Assembly: GCF_000621145.1 (NCBI RefSeq)
Contig: NZ_JHZB01000015.1
Location: 1 to 64,000, forward strand
Direction of reading: 5' to 3'
Length of the DNA: 64,000 nucleotides
Origin: Desulfobulbus elongatus DSM 2908
GTDB taxonomy: Bacteria; Desulfobacterota; Desulfobulbia; Desulfobulbales; Desulfobulbaceae
Under the pieces are notes generated by a model, which saw only the letters and a list, made by a program, of their open reading frames with translations, did no database searches and was not told the origin of the DNA. Positions 51,765-62,646 of the stretch are shown here, piece by piece (within the stretch, counting starts at the first letter, position 1; every line of letters starts with the position of its first letter). The translations under genes were made by a program, and so were the position numbers.

Positions 51765-51893
51765 ACGCACAGTGAGGGAGAGTTCACACAATCAAGAAGA
51801 GACAGCATCGTACCATCCAATTCTGCGAGCAACCGCGCTTCTTTTTTGATTTATATTTTTTTCGAGATAACGCAATGCGCAACATTGCGCTCG

Positions 51894-52376
51894 CTAACTC
51901 TCATAGCATCCCCGGCCGCCACCGCCACAGACACTGCTTGTACAGCGGATTCCGGCTTGTTGCCGTACAGCGGGACGAGCGAGGATTTCAGGGCGGGCCA
52001 TGGAGTGAAGATTGCCACCGGTGACGATCAAACGAAGCGCGTCGACGATCAAGCCTTCAACAATATACACCATGATTCCCTTGTTGACCAAGATCTTGAA
52101 GGGCGCCTCACCGATGCCGGGAACCAGCAACCAGCCGCAATCCGAGAGAACCTTGCCCAATTCCATCCATCGCCCCAGGCCCTTGCTGGGGATCGGAATG
52201 GCCCGTCGTTCCACCAGTTCGGGCTCAGCGGCGCCAGCCCGATAAATAAGAAGCGATAAGGCCTTTCCCAGGGGTTGGTTGATGCTTTCCCCGTCCGTCG
52301 AGGCAATGGCCACATGGGGACGCGCGGGATTGTAGTCGTGTCGTATCAGTTCCTCGGCCATGTGCAGGTCTTTCAT
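51894..52376 (-). CDS. NifX/NifB-C-terminal-domain cofactor-binding protein
   Basis: The 160-aa product has HVAIASTDGESINQPLGKA and GEAPFKILVNKGIMVYIVEG, the signature of the dinitrogenase Fe-Mo cofactor-binding (NifX/NafY) fold. It ends in a Cys/Gly-rich tail (CTSSVCGGGGRGCYES). The ATG at 52376 follows AGGAAAGGG. It probably carries or inserts the FeFe-cofactor or its precursor. It has its own sigma-54 promoter. Confidence 0.85.
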   Translation of the reverse strand: MKDLHMAEELIRHDYNPARPHVAIASTDGESINQPLGKALSLLIYRAGAAEPELVERRAIPIPSKGLGRWMELGKVLSDCGWLLVPGIGEAPFKILVNKGIMVYIVEGLIVDALRLIVTGGNLHSMARPEILARPAVRQQAGIRCTSSVCGGGGRGCYES

Positions 52377-52497
52377 GGTGTTTCCCTTTCCTGGTGCAAA
52401 CGTTCCTTTGTCGGATGATTGCCAATTTTTCTCTGCAATCCTCCTCCTCAGGAGGATCTCGTTTTCGCCACTTCCAAAGGAAGGACAGCTGAATAAC

Positions 52498-52514
52498 AGC
52501 AGCAATCGTGCCAA
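52498..52514 (-). promoter_or_regulatory. Sigma-54 promoter for the NifX-domain gene
   Basis: The minus strand reads TTGGCACGATTGCTGCT: GG and GC separated by 10 bp, one mismatch from the TTGGCACG-N4-TTGCW consensus. It is 122 bp before the start codon at 52376. Confidence 0.8.
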
Positions 52515-52626
52515 AAAATATCCGGCCGCGCTTTGCGGCACAGTTTTCAGGCCATATAAATATTCATCGTATTTTCAATGAATTACCAGAAAAGAACCGC
52601 AACTTCAAATTGTGCGCAGCGGGGCG

Positions 52627-52677
52627 AACTGTCCCGAATCGCACAAAAGGCGAGGAAATGGAAGAATCGGGACAGTT
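52627..52677. promoter_or_regulatory. Shared NifA/AnfA upstream activating sites
   Basis: AACTGTCCCGA and its exact inverse TCGGGACAGTT lie 29 bp apart. The left arm contains TGT-N10-ACA (52630-52645), the NifA site consensus; the right arm contains TGT-N10-CCA on the opposite strand. The pair lies between two divergent sigma-54 promoters (about 115 bp from each). Together with the promoters it explains the 473-bp gene-free gap 52377-52849. Confidence 0.75.
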
Positions 52678-52732
52678 GTTTGGGGGCCAAAGATGGGCAA
52701 AAAGGGGGAAACAGGCGTTGATTAAAAATTAA

Positions 52733-53680
<948 letters not shown>

Positions 53681-53710
53681 TCCCTCAACAATCATAAGGA
53701 AAACAGCACC

Positions 53711-54028
53711 ATGAAAATGATCCGAGCGATCTTGCGACCCGAGTCGGTCGACAGTGTGGCCGATGGCCTGGCCGAGGCGGGCCTATTTTCCATGACCAAG
53801 ATGAACGTCTTTGGCCGGGGCAAGCAGAAGGGCATCACGATTGGAACGATGCATTATGACGAACTGTCGAAGGTCATGCTGATGTTGGTCGTCGAGGACG
53901 GCAAAGTCGACGAGGTGTTGAAGCTCATCAAGTACAAAGCCTACACCGGCAACTTCGGTGACGGCAAGATCTTCATCTCACCCGTCGACGACGCGGTCAC
54001 CGTGCGGACCGGAGCCAGAGGGCTGTGA
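53711..54028 (+). CDS. nifI1: PII-like nitrogenase regulator NifI1
   Basis: The 105-aa PII-fold protein has IRAILRPESVDSVADGLAEA, the T-loop region NVFGRGKQKGITIG and GDGKIFISPVDDAVTVRTG. It has no uridylylation Tyr in the T-loop, as expected for NifI. With NifI2 it inhibits nitrogenase after ammonium shift. Confidence 0.93.
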   Translation: MKMIRAILRPESVDSVADGLAEAGLFSMTKMNVFGRGKQKGITIGTMHYDELSKVMLMLVVEDGKVDEVLKLIKYKAYTGNFGDGKIFISPVDDAVTVRTGARGL

Positions 54029-54121
54029 GCAGCGGCGCCCATCGGGCGGCAGATCTGGTGCTGCCCGGCGGCGCGCTCCCGGTGAAGCGATCCATCATCT
54101 CCTGATGAAAAAGGGCACCAA

Positions 54122-54493
54122 ATGAAAGAAATCATAGCAATTATCCGGCCGAAGAAAGTCGGCCCCACCAAGAAGGCCCTCGCGGAAATGGGATTCCCCA
54201 GCATGACGGCCATGGCCGTGCTCGGTCGTGGCAAGCAACGGGGAATCGCCGGCGAGATTGCCTGCGATGTCCCGGTCTCCCTGCAGGCGCAAGCCAGATC
54301 CGGCGGCATGAAGTATGTCCCCAAACGGTTGCTCTCCCTGGTTGTCGCCAACGAAGACGTCGAGGCGGTCATCGCGACCATCGTCAAGGTCAACCAGACC
54401 GCGCAGATCGGTGACGGCAGGATTTTCATCTGCCCGATTGACAACGCGCTTCGCGTCCGCACCGACGAGACCGGTGAAAGCGCCATCAAGTAA
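54122..54493 (+). CDS. nifI2: PII-like nitrogenase regulator NifI2
   Basis: The 123-aa PII-fold protein has EIIAIIRPKKVGPTKKALAE, an extended T-loop (AVLGRGKQRGIAGEIACDVP) and GDGRIFICPIDNALRVRTDE. It partners NifI1 and senses 2-oxoglutarate and ATP. The 93-bp gap before it holds no gene. Confidence 0.93.
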   Translation: MKEIIAIIRPKKVGPTKKALAEMGFPSMTAMAVLGRGKQRGIAGEIACDVPVSLQAQARSGGMKYVPKRLLSLVVANEDVEAVIATIVKVNQTAQIGDGRIFICPIDNALRVRTDETGESAIK

Positions 54494-54510
54494 GATTTTC
54501 ACCACAATGA

Positions 54511-56085
<1,575 letters not shown>

Positions 56086-56096
56086 GGGAGCGTACG

Positions 56097-56450
56097 ATGG
56101 ATGAAGCACTCATGAAAGAACGGGTTGAGCAGATGGTGGATGTCATCATGAAGAATTGCCTGTGGCAATTCCACTCCCGCGCCTGGGATCGCCGCGATCA
56201 GAACGAAGGCATTCTCACCAAGACCATGCAGTTGCTGTGCGATGAGCGCGTGGTCCTGGAGACGCCGGCGGACCGGTGCTACTGGGTGGATGCGGTCTGG
56301 CTGGCCGATGAGTACAGGGCCCGGTTCGATTGGCTTTCGGGCTTGAGCAAGGACGACATCAAGGTGCTCATGAAGGCCCTGCACGAACGCATGGATTTTC
56401 TCATGATCGACGGTTCGCTCAATCTCGAACTGACCGATCAGCACTATTAA
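56097..56450 (+). CDS. anfG: Fe-only nitrogenase delta subunit AnfG
   Basis: The 117-aa product (CLWQFHSRAWDRRDQNEGIL, YWVDAVWLADEYRARF) is the delta subunit of alternative nitrogenases, absent from the Mo enzyme. It stabilises the DK core. Position between D and K is standard for anf and vnf operons. Confidence 0.95.
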   Translation: MDEALMKERVEQMVDVIMKNCLWQFHSRAWDRRDQNEGILTKTMQLLCDERVVLETPADRCYWVDAVWLADEYRARFDWLSGLSKDDIKVLMKALHERMDFLMIDGSLNLELTDQHY

Positions 56451-56480
56451 CCCCAGGCACGCTCCCGAAGGAGAAGCATT

Positions 56481-57866
56481 ATGTTCTGTGAATTAAAAGA
56501 AAAATCGCGGGTCGGCACCATCAATCCCATCTTCACCTGCCAGCCGTGCGGCGCCCAGTTCGCCAGTATCGGCATCAGGGACTCGATCGGGATTGTCCAT
56601 GGCGGTCAGGGGTGCGTCATGTTCGTCCGTCTGCTCATCTCCCAGCACCTCAAGGAGAGCTTCGAGCTGGCGTCCTCGTCGGTGCATGAGGAAGGCGCGG
56701 TGTTCGGCGCCACCCGCCGGGTCGAGGAGGCGGTGGATGTCCTGCTCATGCGCTATCCCCACGTCCGGGTGGTGCCGATTATCTCGACCTGCTCCACGGA
56801 AATTATCGGCGACGACATCGACGGTGTCTGCAACAAGTTGAACGAAGGCCTGCTCAAGGAAAAGTATGCCGATCGGGAAGTCCATCTGATCCCCATTCAC
56901 ACGCCCAGCTTCATCGGCAGCATGATCTCGGGCTATGACCTGGCGGTGCGGGATTTCGTCAAGTTCTTCGCCAGAAAGGGCGAGCCGAACGGCAAGATCA
57001 ACCTGATCACCGGCTGGGTCAACCCGGCGGACGTGACGGCCATGAAGCACCTGTTGGCCGAAATGCAGGTCGATGCCACGGTGCTGTTCGAGATCGAGGC
57101 CTTCGATGCCCCGCTGATGCCGGAGGGGAACCACGTCGCCCACGGCGACACCACCGTGGAGGACCTGATCGGTACCGCCAACGCCGTGGGAACGATTGCC
57201 CTCAACCGGTACGAAGGTATGAAGGCCGCGAAATACCTGGAGAACGAATTCGGCGTGCCGGCGATCATCGGGCCGACTCCCATCGGTATCCGCAACACCG
57301 ACACCTTCCTGGCGCATCTGAAAGCGTTGACCGGCAAGCCGATTCCGCAATCCCTGGTGGAGGAAAGGGGCCGGGCCATCGACGCCATCACCGATGTCGC
57401 CCATATGTTCCTGGCCGACAAGAAGGTGGCGATCTTCGGCGCACCCGACCTGGTCATCGGCCTGGCCCAATTCTGCCTGGACATGGAGATGCGACCGGTG
57501 CTGCTCCTGCTCGGTGACGACAATTCGAGCTACGGTGACGATCCCCGCATCAAGGAATTGCAGGAGCATGTCGATTTCGACATGGAGATCATCACCAACG
57601 CCGACCTGTGGGAACTGGACCGACGGCTCAAGGACGGCATGGAGTTGGACCTGATCCTGGGCCATTCCAAGGGCCGATTCGTTTCCATCGACAACAAGGT
57701 GCCGATGCTGCGCGTCGGTTTCCCGACCTACGATCGGGCCGGCATGTTCCGCCATCCGGTTCTGGGCTATGCCGGCGCCACCTGGCTGGCCGAGCAGATC
57801 GCCAACACCATCTTCACCGACATGGAATACAAGGGTATCCGCGAATGGAGCCTGAATGTCTGGTGA
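56481..57866 (+). CDS. anfK: Fe-only nitrogenase beta subunit AnfK
   Basis: The 461-aa protein has NPIFTCQPCGAQFASIG, VHGGQGCVMFVRLL and STCSTEIIGDDIDGV, which provide P-cluster Cys and the Ser contact. Length equals AnfK (about 460 aa), shorter than NifK. It ends the operon. Confidence 0.95.
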   Translation: MFCELKEKSRVGTINPIFTCQPCGAQFASIGIRDSIGIVHGGQGCVMFVRLLISQHLKESFELASSSVHEEGAVFGATRRVEEAVDVLLMRYPHVRVVPIISTCSTEIIGDDIDGVCNKLNEGLLKEKYADREVHLIPIHTPSFIGSMISGYDLAVRDFVKFFARKGEPNGKINLITGWVNPADVTAMKHLLAEMQVDATVLFEIEAFDAPLMPEGNHVAHGDTTVEDLIGTANAVGTIALNRYEGMKAAKYLENEFGVPAIIGPTPIGIRNTDTFLAHLKALTGKPIPQSLVEERGRAIDAITDVAHMFLADKKVAIFGAPDLVIGLAQFCLDMEMRPVLLLLGDDNSSYGDDPRIKELQEHVDFDMEIITNADLWELDRRLKDGMELDLILGHSKGRFVSIDNKVPMLRVGFPTYDRAGMFRHPVLGYAGATWLAEQIANTIFTDMEYKGIREWSLNVW

Positions 57867-58044
57867 AAAACGCAGCCCCGGACATCGCTTGGATAGGCAG
57901 CGGCCGGGAAAGGTGGGCCGATTGGAACCGACCGGATCATCCTTGACAACCTTAACGGCGAAATCGCGGCAGTCCGGTCGGGAAACGGCAGAAAGGGCCG
58001 CCGCGATATCGCCATCCACTTTGTATTGACGAGGGCAGGCCGCC

Positions 58045-58644
58045 ATGCCGAGAGCAACGGATCGGTGTATCGACGATTCCATCTTCCTGTTCGATGACCT
58101 GCCCGAAGAGCTGTATTATTTCGCCTACGGTGCCAACATGAACCCCCGGCAGATCCAGCAGCGGTGCAGCACGGCAAAGGTGGTCACGGTGGCGCGGTTG
58201 CCCTGCTATCGCATCGATTTTTTCGGCCACTCCAAAATCTGGGATGGCGCCCTGGCGACCGTGGTCCGCGATCCGGAACAGGAGGCCTGGGGCGTGGTGT
58301 ACGAACTCAGCACCACGGATCTGGAACGGCTCGACGCCTGGCAGGATGTGCGCATGGACGGCACCGGCCCCTATTTTCACTATCCGGTGCGGGTCACGGG
58401 CGGCGATGGACGAACCTACACCGCGCTGCTGTATGAAAAGAGCATCCTCGGGGAACCGAGAAAACCGAGCAAACCATACCTGGATTTTATCGTGGCGGGT
58501 GCGGCGACCCATCAATTGCCCGCCGGGTATATCGAGCTATTGCAACACATGGCCGCCAGACCGGCATCCTATCCGGTGCCCAAACCGCGAATGTACAATC
58601 CGGAAAGCCTGCTGGCCTGGGATTGTTCAAGTTGTGCGGAATGA
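58045..58644 (+). CDS. Gamma-glutamylcyclotransferase-like protein
   Basis: The 199-aa product has YYFAYGANMNPRQI (GGCT fold start, substrate loop) and the typical WGVVYELSTTDLERLDAW with the catalytic Glu expected near AWGVVYEL. It ends in CSSCAE. It may cleave gamma-glutamyl peptides. It follows anfK by 178 bp and could be part of the nitrogenase region; that link is inference. Confidence 0.8.
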   Translation: MPRATDRCIDDSIFLFDDLPEELYYFAYGANMNPRQIQQRCSTAKVVTVARLPCYRIDFFGHSKIWDGALATVVRDPEQEAWGVVYELSTTDLERLDAWQDVRMDGTGPYFHYPVRVTGGDGRTYTALLYEKSILGEPRKPSKPYLDFIVAGAATHQLPAGYIELLQHMAARPASYPVPKPRMYNPESLLAWDCSSCAE

Positions 58645-58708
58645 ACCGGCGGTTATCTCTTGTTCAACAAATCTATCCCTCTCCACGAGAGGTAAACGGT
58701 GAAAGAAT

Positions 58709-59209
58709 ATGTCCACTGACCTGAATTTTCCCCATGGAGCACTACGGCGCAAAGATCGGGAGATCACTGACCGCTCTGAAATGGAATCCATCATCCGGTC
58801 TGCCAAAACGATGTATATGGCGCTGGCGGATAACGACACGCCGTTCCTCGTTCCCCTGCATTTCGCCTTCGACGGCACGGCGCTCTATTTTCATTCGGCC
58901 AAAGCCGGCACCAAAATCGAACTGCTGAAACGTAACCCGGTTGTTTGCTTTGCGATTTCAGACTACTTCGGAGTGGAGGAAAGCGAGTATCCCTGTGATT
59001 TCGAGGCGCGGCATCGCACGGCCATTGGCATGGGCACAGCCTGTTTTGTCGATGACGACACTGAAAAGATCAAGGCCCTTGATCTGATCGTTGCTCAATT
59101 CACCGAGAAAAAATTCACCTACCCACAAGCCAAGCTTGATGCGACCATGGTCGTCCGTATTGAGATCGATTCGCTCAAGGGAAAGAAGTACGCCCCTGTT
59201 GAGGATTAA
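58709..59209 (+). CDS. FMN-binding split-barrel (PPOX/NimA-like) protein
   Basis: The 166-aa product has GALRRKDREITDRSEMESII, YMALADNDTPFLVPLHFAFD and GTALYFHSAKAGTKIELLKR, typical of the NimA-like pyridoxamine-phosphate-oxidase fold. It likely binds FMN and reduces small molecules. It follows the cyclotransferase by 64 bp. Confidence 0.88.
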   Translation: MSTDLNFPHGALRRKDREITDRSEMESIIRSAKTMYMALADNDTPFLVPLHFAFDGTALYFHSAKAGTKIELLKRNPVVCFAISDYFGVEESEYPCDFEARHRTAIGMGTACFVDDDTEKIKALDLIVAQFTEKKFTYPQAKLDATMVVRIEIDSLKGKKYAPVED

Positions 59210-59309
59210 TCGCTGACCTCGCAGGCAACGAGGAAGAGGCGATCCGGTATTTTTCAATCGTACTGCGAGGTTGCCTCGTAGCGGCAGGATGGCGGTTAGG
59301 GGGTCAGGG

Positions 59310-59659
59310 GGCGACACCTTGTCCGATACCTTTCTTGCCACGCGCATTCTCCGCTACGGTCGCCCCCCTCCGTACCAGGGGACGCCATCGCCTCCTTTCT
59401 CCGCGCCTGTGAACATCCCGCCTTCGGCTTTACCGGCAGGCCCGAAACTGCCCTCTTTTTCCTCGAATATCTCCATGCCGGACCGGTGCCGAGAACCCGA
59501 CGAGCCCCCGCCATTGCCAGTGCCTGCCTTTCCTCGCTTCGACGCCGCCAAACCGAAACCGGCGGCTTTGCCCGCACCCATCTCGCCATCGCTCCCATGG
59601 ACAACACCTCTCGCGCCGTCCATGGCTTGCCCCTCCTGAAAACGATGGGCATGCTCTAG
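59310..59659 (+). pseudogene. Remnant of a prenyltransferase-like (alpha/alpha-barrel) protein
   Basis: A first frame reads LSDTFLATRILRYGRPPPYQG; after a shift near 59384 a second frame continues DAIASFLRACEHPAFGFTGR ... QTETGGFARTHLAIAPMDNT ... LPLLKTMGML to a stop at 59659. The GGF and helix-repeat pattern recalls prenyltransferase/squalene-cyclase-type repeats. Only a short fragment remains. The rest of 59210-59982 has no convincing gene; a weak 86-codon leftward frame lies at 59678-59938. Confidence 0.5.
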
Positions 59660-59982
59660 TCCGCGCCATCCTCCCCCTCACCCGGATCCCCGGATTGATT
59701 CCACCTGCACACGGCTACGTTTCCATTGACCTGTAACGATGGCTACATTATTATCGATATTAAATGGTATATATTTTGGCAACGGATAATCATATTCAGC
59801 TGAACAAGAGCAATATGTCCCGGCCGATGCGCTTGCAATGCGCACCGTGCTTTCCGGCTTATTCTTCGGCTGGACCACTGGCCTCCGTTCCACTGGCTCG
59901 CCCGTTGGCGCCGGTGTCGCAACAAGGGTCGACTTCATAAAAAATACATAGTTACTATCTAAAGGAAGATAAAGGAAGACGC

Positions 59983-60525
59983 ATGGAGATACAAAACTGG
60001 TTGCTGCTGACGTATAAGGTGCCGCCGGAGCCGGCCAAAAAGCGTATTTCCCTGTGGCGTAAGCTGAAAGGCATGGGCGCGGTCTATCTGCAGAACGGCG
60101 TGTGCCTGCTGCCGAAAACCGACGATCACACCCGGAGGCTGAAAATGCTGGAAAATGAGGTCGCGGAGATGGGAGGCGATGCGGTAATCCTGGAAACGGT
60201 GGCCCTGGACAAGGCCCAGGAAAACAAGGTGGTGGCCAGGTTCAAGGCCGACCGTGACGAGGAATACGTGGAGTTCCTCGACAAGTGCAAAGATTTCGAA
60301 GCGGAAATCGCCAAGGAAACAGCGGCGAACCACTTCACCTACGCCGAGTTGGAAGAAAACGATGCCGATCTGAAAAAATTGCACTCCTGGCTGGAAAAAA
60401 TACGCAAGCTCGACTTTTACGGCGCCAATCTCGCCAAGGATGCGGAGAATCGGCTGGCGGACTGCGAGACCCTGCTGGACGCCTATGCCCAGCGCGTCTT
60501 CGAAAACCAGGACGAAAATCGCTAG
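59983..60525 (+). CDS. ChrB N-terminal-domain protein
   Basis: The 180-aa product has NWLLLTYKVPPEPAKKRISL and LKGMGAVYLQNGVCLLPKT, typical of the ChrB N-terminal (chromate sensor) domain. It has a helical C-terminal half. It is followed 70 bp later by an MFS transporter, so it may regulate or assist it. Chromate is a possible, unproven substrate. Confidence 0.85.
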   Translation: MEIQNWLLLTYKVPPEPAKKRISLWRKLKGMGAVYLQNGVCLLPKTDDHTRRLKMLENEVAEMGGDAVILETVALDKAQENKVVARFKADRDEEYVEFLDKCKDFEAEIAKETAANHFTYAELEENDADLKKLHSWLEKIRKLDFYGANLAKDAENRLADCETLLDAYAQRVFENQDENR

Positions 60526-60594
60526 GGCGATGCCGATTTATGCCTTCTGCATGAATCGAATGCCATGATTGGACGACTTGAGGGAGCGAAGACC

Positions 60595-61848
60595 ATGCAG
60601 ACCTCTGCCGATTCCCAGGCGGGAGCGAAGAAGGAAGAACCGAAATCCTGGCTCAACCGCACCGTGGTGGGCGCCGGCATCACCAGTGCGCTGGGCGATT
60701 TCTGCTATGAAACCACCACGGTCATCTTGCCGGGATTTCTGGCGGTGCTCGGCCTGCCGCCTGCCGTCCTGGGGACCATCGAGGGCCTTGCCGACGCGGT
60801 CGCCAGTTTCACCAAGATGCTCTCCGGCTTCATTGCCGACAAACTCGGCCATCGCAAACTGTTGGTCGTGGTCGGCTACAGCCTGACCCCCATCGGGCAG
60901 ATCCTGATTGCCCTGGCCGCCGGTTGGCCCCTGGTCCTCTGGGGGCGGATCATCTCCTGGTTTGGCAAGGGACTGCGCGGCCCCCTCCGCGACGCCATCG
61001 TCATCCAAGCGGTGCGGCCGGCAACCCGGGGCCGGGCCTTTGGCTTCCATCGGGCCGCCGATACCGTCGGCGCCGTGCTCGGCCCCATGCTGGGCATTGC
61101 CCTGCTGGGGTGGGCGCAAGGCTGGCATGGACTCAATGCCGCCGTCCCCTTCCGGGTCGTGTTGTGGCTTTCCGTCATTCCCGGCGCCCTTGCGGTCGTC
61201 GCCTTTTTCGCCCTGGTGCGCGATCCCGAACACTCGCCCAACCCGGCCTTGCGGTTTTTTCATACCCTGCGGGGATTGCCGCGGCGGTTCAAAGGCTACC
61301 TGGCGGCGGTCGGCATCTTCGGTATCGGCGACTTTTCCCACAGTCTCCTGATCCTGGCCGCCACCCAGTTGCTGACTGCCTCCATGGGCGTGGTCCATGC
61401 GGCGCAGGTGGCTGGTCTCCTGTACGTCTGGCGCAACGTGGTCCAGGTGGTGGCGTCCTTTCCCATCGGCGTCCTGGCCGACCGTTTCGGCCATGTGCCG
61501 ATACTGGTTGCCGGATACGTGCTCGGCGTGCTCGCCGCCCTGCTGACCGCCGGCGCTTTTCTTTTCACGGTCGACAGCGTCCCGTTCCTGGGGGGAATCT
61601 TCCTGGTCGCCGGCTTGTACACGGCGGTTCAGGAAGCCCTGGAATCGACCGTGACCGCCGAGATGGTGAGCCAGGATCTCCTGGCCACTGCGGTCGGTGC
61701 CTTGGGCACCGTCAACGGCACCGCCAAATTCGTGTCCAGCACCGCGGTCGGCGTACTGTGGACCGCGATATCGCCGGTGTGCAGCTTCGGTCTGGCCGCC
61801 GCCCTCATGGCGGCAGGTACGGTCATGCTGGCGCGAGCGAACCGGTAA
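60595..61848 (+). CDS. Major facilitator superfamily transporter
   Basis: The 417-aa protein has about 12 membrane helices and MFS loop motifs (FIADKLGHRKLLVVVGYSL between helices 2 and 3, and VLADRFGHVPILVAGYVL in the second half). It is an inner-membrane transporter; the substrate is unknown. GAGGGAG before the ATG at 60595 fixes the start. Confidence 0.9.
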   Translation: MQTSADSQAGAKKEEPKSWLNRTVVGAGITSALGDFCYETTTVILPGFLAVLGLPPAVLGTIEGLADAVASFTKMLSGFIADKLGHRKLLVVVGYSLTPIGQILIALAAGWPLVLWGRIISWFGKGLRGPLRDAIVIQAVRPATRGRAFGFHRAADTVGAVLGPMLGIALLGWAQGWHGLNAAVPFRVVLWLSVIPGALAVVAFFALVRDPEHSPNPALRFFHTLRGLPRRFKGYLAAVGIFGIGDFSHSLLILAATQLLTASMGVVHAAQVAGLLYVWRNVVQVVASFPIGVLADRFGHVPILVAGYVLGVLAALLTAGAFLFTVDSVPFLGGIFLVAGLYTAVQEALESTVTAEMVSQDLLATAVGALGTVNGTAKFVSSTAVGVLWTAISPVCSFGLAAALMAAGTVMLARANR

Positions 61849-61972
61849 AAGCAAGGCCTGGGCGCGGTCATCATCGACCGGATGCGAGGCGCAAAATGCA
61901 ACAACCTGACCAAATACCCATTTTTCATTTGCCCCTGCCATGCATGTATGTTTATGATTCCGACATAGTATT

Positions 61973-62025
61973 GAGGCGATGGGGTTCGCCGAAAACGCTT
62001 TGCCCGCAAAGCTGATGACTCCTAC
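61973..62025 (+). ncRNA. Fluoride riboswitch (crcB RNA motif)
   Basis: GGCGATGGGGTTCGCC, a spacer stem, then GCTGATGACTCCTAC are the conserved elements of the fluoride aptamer. The 3' segment overlaps the terminator stem, so fluoride binding would prevent termination. It precedes the crcB gene. Confidence 0.95.
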
Positions 62026-62054
62026 TTCTTCGATCGAAGGGTAGGAGTTTTTTT
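62018..62054 (+). terminator. Riboswitch-controlled intrinsic terminator
   Basis: ACTCCTAC pairs with GTAGGAGT, with an inner CTTCG/CGAAG stem, followed by TTTTTTT. The 5' arm is also part of the aptamer. Confidence 0.92.
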
Positions 62055-62253
62055 ATGCCGAAAGAAGGGGTAGGCAGGAACCGCGCATTGTCCGGTGATC
62101 ACCGTCAAATAAACGGGCTGTGCCGCTTTCTGCACGGCGGGGTGCTGTCCGCACCGAACGAGAATGCAGATGTGCCGAAAGGATTGTACAAGGGTAATCT
62201 GGCAAGGGGCTTGAGGATCGCCCCGGAGAGCGATTGAGGGGAGCAGGTTTCCG
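62055..62253 (+). other. Leader between terminator and crcB
   Basis: This 199-bp leader contains an open frame from an ATG directly after the terminator (62055-62237, 60 codons, basic product). It has no ribosome site visible, so I do not call it a gene. Confidence 0.4.
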
Positions 62254-62646
62254 ATGATGGCGGGATACAAGTGGTTGTTGGTCATGGCGGGTGGCAGTCT
62301 GGGCGCGGCGAGCCGGTATGGAATAGGCCTCCTGACCGCCCGGCTGTGGGGCACCGGATTTCCATACGGCACCCTGGTGGTCAATCTGGCGGGCTGCTTC
62401 ATCATCGGTCTGCTGTTCGCCCTGGCGGACCGTTCCCGGCTGCTCACCCCGGATATGAGGCTGCTGCTCATCACCGGCTATCTCGGTGCCCTCACCACCT
62501 TTTCCTCCTTTTCCATAGAAACGGTCAATGCCGGCCGGGCCGGTCTCGTGCTGCAATCGCTGACCAACATTCTGATCAATAACGTAGGCGGGCTGACGCT
62601 CACCTACCTGGGCCTGCGTTTAGGCAGTCTGCGCTGGGGGATGTGA
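62254..62646 (+). CDS. crcB: Fluoride channel CrcB/FluC
   Basis: The 130-aa protein has four membrane helices and the family motifs GGSLGAASRYGIGLL, YGTLVVNLAGCFIIG, and ITGYLGALTTFSSFS. It exports fluoride. Regulated by the upstream riboswitch. Confidence 0.96.
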   Translation: MMAGYKWLLVMAGGSLGAASRYGIGLLTARLWGTGFPYGTLVVNLAGCFIIGLLFALADRSRLLTPDMRLLLITGYLGALTTFSSFSIETVNAGRAGLVLQSLTNILINNVGGLTLTYLGLRLGSLRWGM

